A DNA stretch of 64,000 nt from Elmis aenea (Eukaryota > Arthropoda > Insecta > Coleoptera > Elmidae): NCBI GenBank assembly GCA_947652605.1, contig OX393581.1:7196640-7260639 (forward strand). Direction: 5' to 3'. Shown piece by piece: positions 59,112 to 64,000 of the stretch; within the stretch, counting starts at the first letter, position 1; every line of letters begins with the position of its first letter. The position numbers and the translations under genes were made by a program. The notes under the pieces are model-generated. The model was not told the origin of the DNA. It searched no databases and was given only the letters and a program-made list of their open reading frames with translations.

Positions 59112-59541
59112 TTGACTGAAGATTTAACCACAGCTGTGGAATTAATAATAAAATTTTCTTCGCGATTTTCTCAATTACAAAATTTTGAAGAAATTTCAAA
59201 ATTCAAAATTTACCCAGACATAATCAAAGTTGATAAGCTTGATTTGGAAATTGTTGAATGGTTAAAATTAAAACATTTTGAAATGCACATAATTGATTTT
59301 CAATTGAGTGCAATTTGGAGGCAAAAGTTTATTGACTTAATGGAAAATTCTCTTACATTCTCACTTTGAGTAAGTATAAATTTGTAAAAATAAAAACTAA
59401 GGGAAAATTTAGAGATTATTGAAAGGGAACGTTTGGAGGAAAAAATAAATAATAATGCTAAAAGCAAAATTATTAATGCTTGGCAAACGATTCCAGAAGA
59501 GTTCAAATCTTTAAAGAAATTAGCGTCGGCTATTTTAACTA
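59112..59541 (+). pseudogene. hAT transposase C-terminal half, first part
   Basis: The frame from 59112 includes EIVEWLKLKHFEMHIIDFQL and SAIWRQKFIDL. After a shift near 59370 it reads NLEIIERERLEEKINNNAKS and IPEEFKSLKKLASAILT to the LINE junction. FQ.S..W+.KF and (I)PE.F..LK+LA...L are typical of the region before the hAT dimerisation domain in ZBED5/GTF2IRD2-like transposases. Upstream coding is not recognisable. Confidence 0.8.
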
Positions 59542-60924
59542 CTGATAAACATATGGCACGAAGAAAAAATCCCTAAAAGCTGGGCAAGGGCCATGCTTAG
59601 CCCAATACACAAAAAAGGCGACAGAACAGTATGCGACAACTACAGAGGCATAGCTCTCCTAAACACAGCCCACAAAGTATTAGCGACAGTAATAAAGGAA
59701 CAACTCACCAGCTACACTGAAAACATCACAGGTGATTACCAAGGCGGTTTCAGACCCAATAGATCCACCATCGATCAAATTTTTACGTTAAAGCAAATTC
59801 AATCGAGCCATTACGAGTATAACACGGAGCTACATGTAGTATTTATAGACCTTAAGCAAGCGTACGACTCAATAATTAGGGAAAAATTGTACATAGCCAT
59901 GAAAGAATTTAATATACCTGACAAGCTAATAATTATGACAAAGGCGACTCTGCAAAACACAGAAAATTTTATAAAAAACAGAAACATGAAGTCAAAGGTT
60001 TTTAAAGTATCTAGAAGACTAAGACAAGGAGACCCACTGTCGCCATTGTTATTTAATATAGCCTTAGAAAAGATAATTCGAGATAGTGGAATTAACAGAA
60101 ATGGCAACATATACGCAGACAACCACCAATGCATCGCTTTCGCAGACGACCTTGCGATCATCTGCAAAACAAAAAAAGATATCCAAAACATTGTCAGGAA
60201 GTTAGAGGACAAAGCAAAAAATATGGAACTAAGTATCAACGAATCGAAAACCAAATATATGATAATGGGACCTAAAAGGAAAGACATAGAAGGGGATGAA
60301 TATCTATCTATCAAAATCGAACAGAACAAGGAGAGACGCTTTGAGAAAATAAGAAAATTCATTTATCTGGGTGTACAAATTACTGATAACTGCGACAATG
60401 GAAAAGAAATAAACGCGAGACTCGCAAAAGGTAATAAATGCGCGGGTTCTCTTGCGATAATTCTTAGATCCAACATTATTTCAAGAAAGGCCAAGGTAAG
60501 ATTGTACAAAACAGTATTAAGACCCACTGTAACATACGCTTGTGAAACCTGGATAATCAACAAAAAAGAAAAAGAAGACCTAGAAAGGTGGGAAAGGAAA
60601 TTATTGCGAAGGATCTACGGGGGAATAAAAACAAATACCGGTGAATGGAGAAGAAGGACAAACGAGGAAGTAATGGGATTGTACAAAGAACCGTCCATAA
60701 CCGAAGTAGTAAGAGCCCAGAGAATAAGATGGCTTGGGCATGCACAACGCCTCTCCAACCAAAGAAACACGAAGATAATGATTAAAGCAAGTAGAATGGG
60801 TGTGAGAAAAAGAGGGAGACCTAAGAAAAGATGGTTGGAAGCGGTCGAGGATGATTTGAAAAAACTAAAAGTGTCGAAGTGGAGGGAGACAGCAAACCGA
60901 GCCCTAGGCCTAAATGGCCTGTAG
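59542..60924 (+). CDS. LINE reverse transcriptase, partial, open frame
   Basis: Open from the insertion junction (INIWHEEKIPKSWARA) through the first Met at 59593 (443 codons from there) to the stop at 60922-60924. Numbering from that Met: IHKKGDRTVCDNYRGIALLN (5-24), GGFRPNRSTIDQ (50-61), FIDLKQAYD (84-92, catalytic Asp 86), RQGDPLSPLLF (144-154), FADD (183-186), YLGVQI (about 260), AQRIRWLGHAQRL and the basic RGRPKKRW tail near the C-terminus. All RT catalytic residues are intact. ORF1 and endonuclease are absent. Related tails lie at 9240-9590 and, diverged, at 2299. RTE-like placement is likely but not certain. Confidence 0.92.
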   Translation: MINIWHEEKIPKSWARAMLSPIHKKGDRTVCDNYRGIALLNTAHKVLATVIKEQLTSYTENITGDYQGGFRPNRSTIDQIFTLKQIQSSHYEYNTELHVVFIDLKQAYDSIIREKLYIAMKEFNIPDKLIIMTKATLQNTENFIKNRNMKSKVFKVSRRLRQGDPLSPLLFNIALEKIIRDSGINRNGNIYADNHQCIAFADDLAIICKTKKDIQNIVRKLEDKAKNMELSINESKTKYMIMGPKRKDIEGDEYLSIKIEQNKERRFEKIRKFIYLGVQITDNCDNGKEINARLAKGNKCAGSLAIILRSNIISRKAKVRLYKTVLRPTVTYACETWIINKKEKEDLERWERKLLRRIYGGIKTNTGEWRRRTNEEVMGLYKEPSITEVVRAQRIRWLGHAQRLSNQRNTKIMIKASRMGVRKRGRPKKRWLEAVEDDLKKLKVSKWRETANRALGLNGL

Positions 60925-60938
60925 TGCTTAACTATATA
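59542..60938 (+). mobile_element. 5'-truncated LINE with 11-bp target duplication
   Basis: TATTTTAACTA at 59531-59541 is repeated at 60939-60949, directly bracketing the LINE. The hAT transposase frame continues after the second copy, which fixes both junctions to within a base or two. The insert begins within the RT fingers and ends about 15 bases after the stop codon, without a clear poly-A. Confidence 0.9.
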
Positions 60939-61058
60939 TATTTTAACTATATTTTCTTCTAGATATGCATGTTAGCCACTGTTTTCACAAATAAATTTTT
61001 TAACAAATAAATTCAGAAATACAATAACTGATCAATCTAGTTTAGCAACTGATTAGTA
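60939..61058 (+). pseudogene. hAT transposase dimerisation domain, second part
   Basis: The frame resumes as AILTIFSSRYAC, a stop, PLFSQINFLTNKFRNTITDQ and SSLATD. The (I/L)FSS.Y.CE..FS.+....+..R..+..+ pattern is the hAT C-terminal dimerisation region. The TGT-TAG at 60982-60987 replaces the usual CE. Confidence 0.85.
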
Positions 61059-61070
61059 GCTTGCTTCACC

Positions 61071-62085
61071 TATTATACACATGTAAATTTGCCATAACAA
61101 ATATTTTTAATTTAGTGTATCAGATATGCTACTGTAATCATAGTTCACAGAAAGATTATTGCTTGGTGAAGTTTTATTTACAATCTAAAAAATAGTAAAA
61201 TAGATCTACATTATTCTCTAGTTACAAAATATTTTTTCTTCGCAACGCAGATCAGTTTTACGTTTTTAATTTAAAAATATTAATTTAATTTCCTGTATAA
61301 AACGCTGTTCGACTATCTCATCAATCCATGACAGAAATTATAATTATGCGCTTATTTTTAATCATCTCGTTTCAATAAATCTTACGATGTCGTCCATAAC
61401 TTAATATAATTCATGTAAGTGTAATAAACAACTTCGAACGAAACACTTTTACTTTAAATCTTGCGTCAATTTCAAATTAGAACGCAATTTTGACACCGAG
61501 TGCGTAACTCTTAAGCATCGCATCCCACAAAAACCGAAGTAATTTATTTTGCTGTCGTTTAATTATTTGAATGATTACCTTAATCACAGTATAGCATACC
61601 ACGGGTATAATTGAACTAATTTCTTCCCATGCTATCATCGTTTAGTAATTTATAGCTCTGCAATTTTGAAACTTATTACATGCCACATTTTTATAATGCA
61701 GGGCAGGTGTTAAACGGTCGATTAGCGATTCAATGCTTTTATAGTAATTTTCGTGAGCTTTATTCGACCGATTAAAACAAGTTATCAGCGGCAAGGACAT
61801 TAAATATCTTGTCGGTCACATTCCTTGAGGTTCGCTCTGATGTAGATCAAGAAGTTTAGTTTTAATCTTCGAAGGGACACTGTTCAAAAATCTTTAGAAT
61901 TTAAAATTAAATCAATTGTTGGAAGTATAAAGTTTATTGCGAATTAGTAAATTTGTATATGTTTTTCTTATTTATTTAAAAACTTTTAAGGTTAAAAGCA
62001 ATTAAGCGACTGATTTAAATTATAAAATATACAAGTTAAATTAAAAACCCATTATCTTAACCCTTGTGTGAATACCACCTCTGTG
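61071..62085. other. unannotated DNA
   Basis: No gene or repeat recognised. Confidence 0.45.
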
Positions 62086-62695
62086 CAGGGTGGTCCAAAT
62101 TCGATGGGATTGCATGGGTATCTCGCTTAATAGACAAGATAGAGAAACGGTTAAGCTACCAAAAATGGGCAGTTTTTTGGGACATACTCAGAACCGTTTT
62201 CAAAAATATAATATCATTTCCGGTTTTTGAGATATTAAAGAAAAACTGTTTTTTTGTCATTTTTATAATGTGTCATATCTCCGTTATTGTTGTAAATATC
62301 AAAAAAGTTTATTAACAATATTTTTAGATATTTTTATGCTTAGTTTGATTAAATCAAAAAAAAATATTTTGCGCTCGCCGTTAAAAAATTATGACACAAA
62401 CTTACCTTTTTTTTAAACGGAAGCTATAGTTGGCTATGACCTATTTAAATTCCTTATTTTTTTCTCATTCCAAATATATAAAGGTTGATGTATTTATTTT
62501 CAATAATACGCAAGTTACAAACGTTTTTCAATTTTTTTAAACATGAAAAACAAAAAGTTGGCTGTGGAAACCAAAAAAATCAAGAAAAACAGAAAATGAT
62601 AGAATATATTTGACATTTTTGGTAATTTAACCGTTTCTCTATCTTGCCTATTAAGCGAGATACCCATGCAATCCCATCGAATTTGGACCACCCTG
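62086..62695. mobile_element. 610-bp mariner-type MITE, 69-bp ends 68/69 identical
   Basis: Left end 62086-62154 (CAGGGTGGTCCAAATTCGAT...) and right end 62627-62695 are complementary with one mismatch, and weaker symmetry reaches about 85 bp. Right flank is TA, left flank TG (probably mutated TA). The words CATGGGTATCTCGCTTA are shared with the ends of 17878-19392. Non-coding interior. Confidence 0.92.
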
Positions 62696-63705
62696 TACGT
62701 CATATATGGTACACCTTTGGCCTGGCTGTGTGTTATTGTTTTAGTTTAATAGTACATAACTTATTCTGAGTTTCCTCATTGATGCACGTAAAGTATTTAT
62801 GTTGTTGGTGAAAAAGTCCGAAATGACGTGGTTACCCTGGAGTTCAGTTTTTTATTTATAATGGGAGAACGGTTAATCGAAATTAGATAACTCTTAAAGC
62901 ACAAAGAGGCACTAACGAAGCAAAATATAGTAGGTAACATTTGGGCTAACTTAACGGACCTTGGAACGCCGCTTTAAGAAACACATATCTACTTACTTCA
63001 GTTTGCCTCTTGAAAAAATATTACAGGTTTCAAAGTTTTTAAAACAATTCGAAGTACATACTTTTGCAATTTGTTGTGGAAAAAGTTCAGAACTTTTGCG
63101 ATTGGCTTAATCATTAATAAAAATGTTTTACACACGATAAGCAATATATCCACCTTCAGTTCGTTCAAAAACCTAATAATTTTTTTTGGAGGTGTAAAAA
63201 TCGGAAGGTTACTGTTATTTTTTTTATCAAAGCAATTAGCAACAAAAATCAATGAGTAAGTTAAAATACGGACGTTTTTTCTTTTAATTTACATATGCAT
63301 GAAATGAGAATAAAAATAATATGGCACAGTGTTCATTAAAATATCTACAGTTCGTTTGCAGCTAAACTGGTACATGTGTTTCACTAATATTTCGTAGATA
63401 GGCCTTTACAATTTTTTCACAGTATATAAGAATTAAACAAATTTATTCGCATGCATATTACAATTATGAAAAATGAAGGAAATACTTAGCAATTAATTGC
63501 CTTTATTATCAAAAGAGACGAAACATAAAAAGAGAGTTTCAAAAAACAACATAAGCAACGTACTATTACCTAATTAACATATTTATATAAGATGAGTTAA
63601 CCTTAGAACGTATAGAAAGTCCATTAAGTGGTGCGCGAATTGGGTCTGGCGATTGTTTTATATTTATCGATATTTTTTCGTGAAAAAGTTTTATGTATAC
63701 TTATA
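62696..63705. other. unannotated AT-rich DNA
   Basis: No gene or repeat recognised. Confidence 0.45.
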
Positions 63706-63916
63706 GTAAGGTGACCAACCGTCCTCCTTTAGGGAGGACAGTCCTCCTTTTTTCACTTCTGTCCTCCCTTGAAAAGTGTCCTCCTTTTTGCCCTCCTTTT
63801 TGCCCTCCTTTTTGCCCTCCTTTTTGTCCTTTTCGATATTTGAAGACTAAAATCTGTAAATCTCCAAAAGAAAATACTAGGAATAGGCTGTAATGTTCAT
63901 ATTTTGTCAAATGCAA
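63706..63916 (+). mobile_element. possible transposon left end with 12-bp minisatellite
   Basis: TAAGGTGACCAACCGTCCTC followed by GGAGGAC/GTCCTCC symmetry looks like a hAT-type end. From about 63778 the unit CCTCCTTTTTGC repeats about four times. The open frames over it (CPPFCPPF...) are products of the repeat. The other end would lie beyond the window. Confidence 0.5.
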
Positions 63917-64000
63917 TCAACACGGCGTCATGTGCCATGCCAATTGATGTAGAATTAATAATAACTACAATTTATTTGTATTTTAGTCGTTTTACCGCTC

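Larger units (their letters stand above)
58823..61070 (+). mobile_element. hAT element split by a LINE
   Basis: The left end (AGGGGTGGCGAACCTATGGC, first base changed) matches the copy at 43918. Transposase fragments follow at 59112-59541, a LINE occupies 59542-60938, and the transposase frame resumes at 60939. No right terminal repeat was found, so the 3' limit is approximate. Confidence 0.8.

Noticed and set aside
59811..60745. Minus-strand open frames of up to 183 codons
   Set aside because: They are antisense to the RT frame with intact motifs and have no motif of their own.
1..64000. CRISPR arrays, operons, bacterial promoters, tRNA or rRNA genes, LTR pairs
   Set aside because: None could be seen; the dispersed repeats are transposon copies, and no tRNA cloverleaf or long direct terminal repeat was recognised by eye.

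Overview
The window is AT-rich eukaryotic DNA containing no host gene that I can defend. The transposon families present (Jockey-type and other non-LTR retrotransposons, P element, piggyBac, pogo/Tigger, hAT, Tc1/mariner with long inverted repeats, a Penelope-type hammerhead motif) point to an insect. A beetle is my best guess, but that is inference. One run of 200 N (29977-30176) marks an assembly gap.

Layout. 1-13 kb: an in-frame endonuclease/C-terminal-tail LINE remnant (2299-3010), a non-autonomous element with near-perfect 30-bp ends (3261-4552), a decayed mariner transposase (5507-6075), a Jockey ORF1 relic (6300-6950), another LINE tail (9240-9590), a 34-bp-arm hairpin (9611-9693), mariner arms, a candidate hammerhead ribozyme (11792-11860) and copy A of a 650-bp repeat. 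14-20 kb: an internally deleted piggyBac with TTAA flanks (14041-15674), a Jockey linker fragment, a solo hAT end, and a 1.5-kb foldback element with 588-bp arms around a transposase helix-turn-helix fragment (17878-19392). 22-29 kb: a hAT fragment interrupted by a CR1/Jockey-like LINE with a 394-codon open RT frame, copy B of the 650-bp repeat, and a P element with a THAP domain (27721-28904). 30-39 kb: mariner arms, LINE fragments, a pogo-like element (35789-36721), and a hAT with a BED finger and a second hAT nested inside it (37804-38819). 41-52 kb: a nested hAT MITE, LINE fragments, a second deleted piggyBac (45403-46508), and a head-to-head mariner foldback (50000-51520). 53-64 kb: three hAT-like elements with 8-bp or near-8-bp duplications, a hAT split by a LINE carrying a 443-codon RT frame (58823-61070), a young-looking short foldback element (62086-62695) and an element end running off the window.

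Almost everything is a dead or non-autonomous copy. The two long RT frames (22566-23960 and 59542-60924) lack endonuclease and 5' regions. The informative content is the nesting order, the target-site duplications, and the relations between families: shared terminal motifs, repeated internal deletions, and foldback forms built from transposase ends. The remaining sequence looks like ordinary intergenic or intronic DNA.
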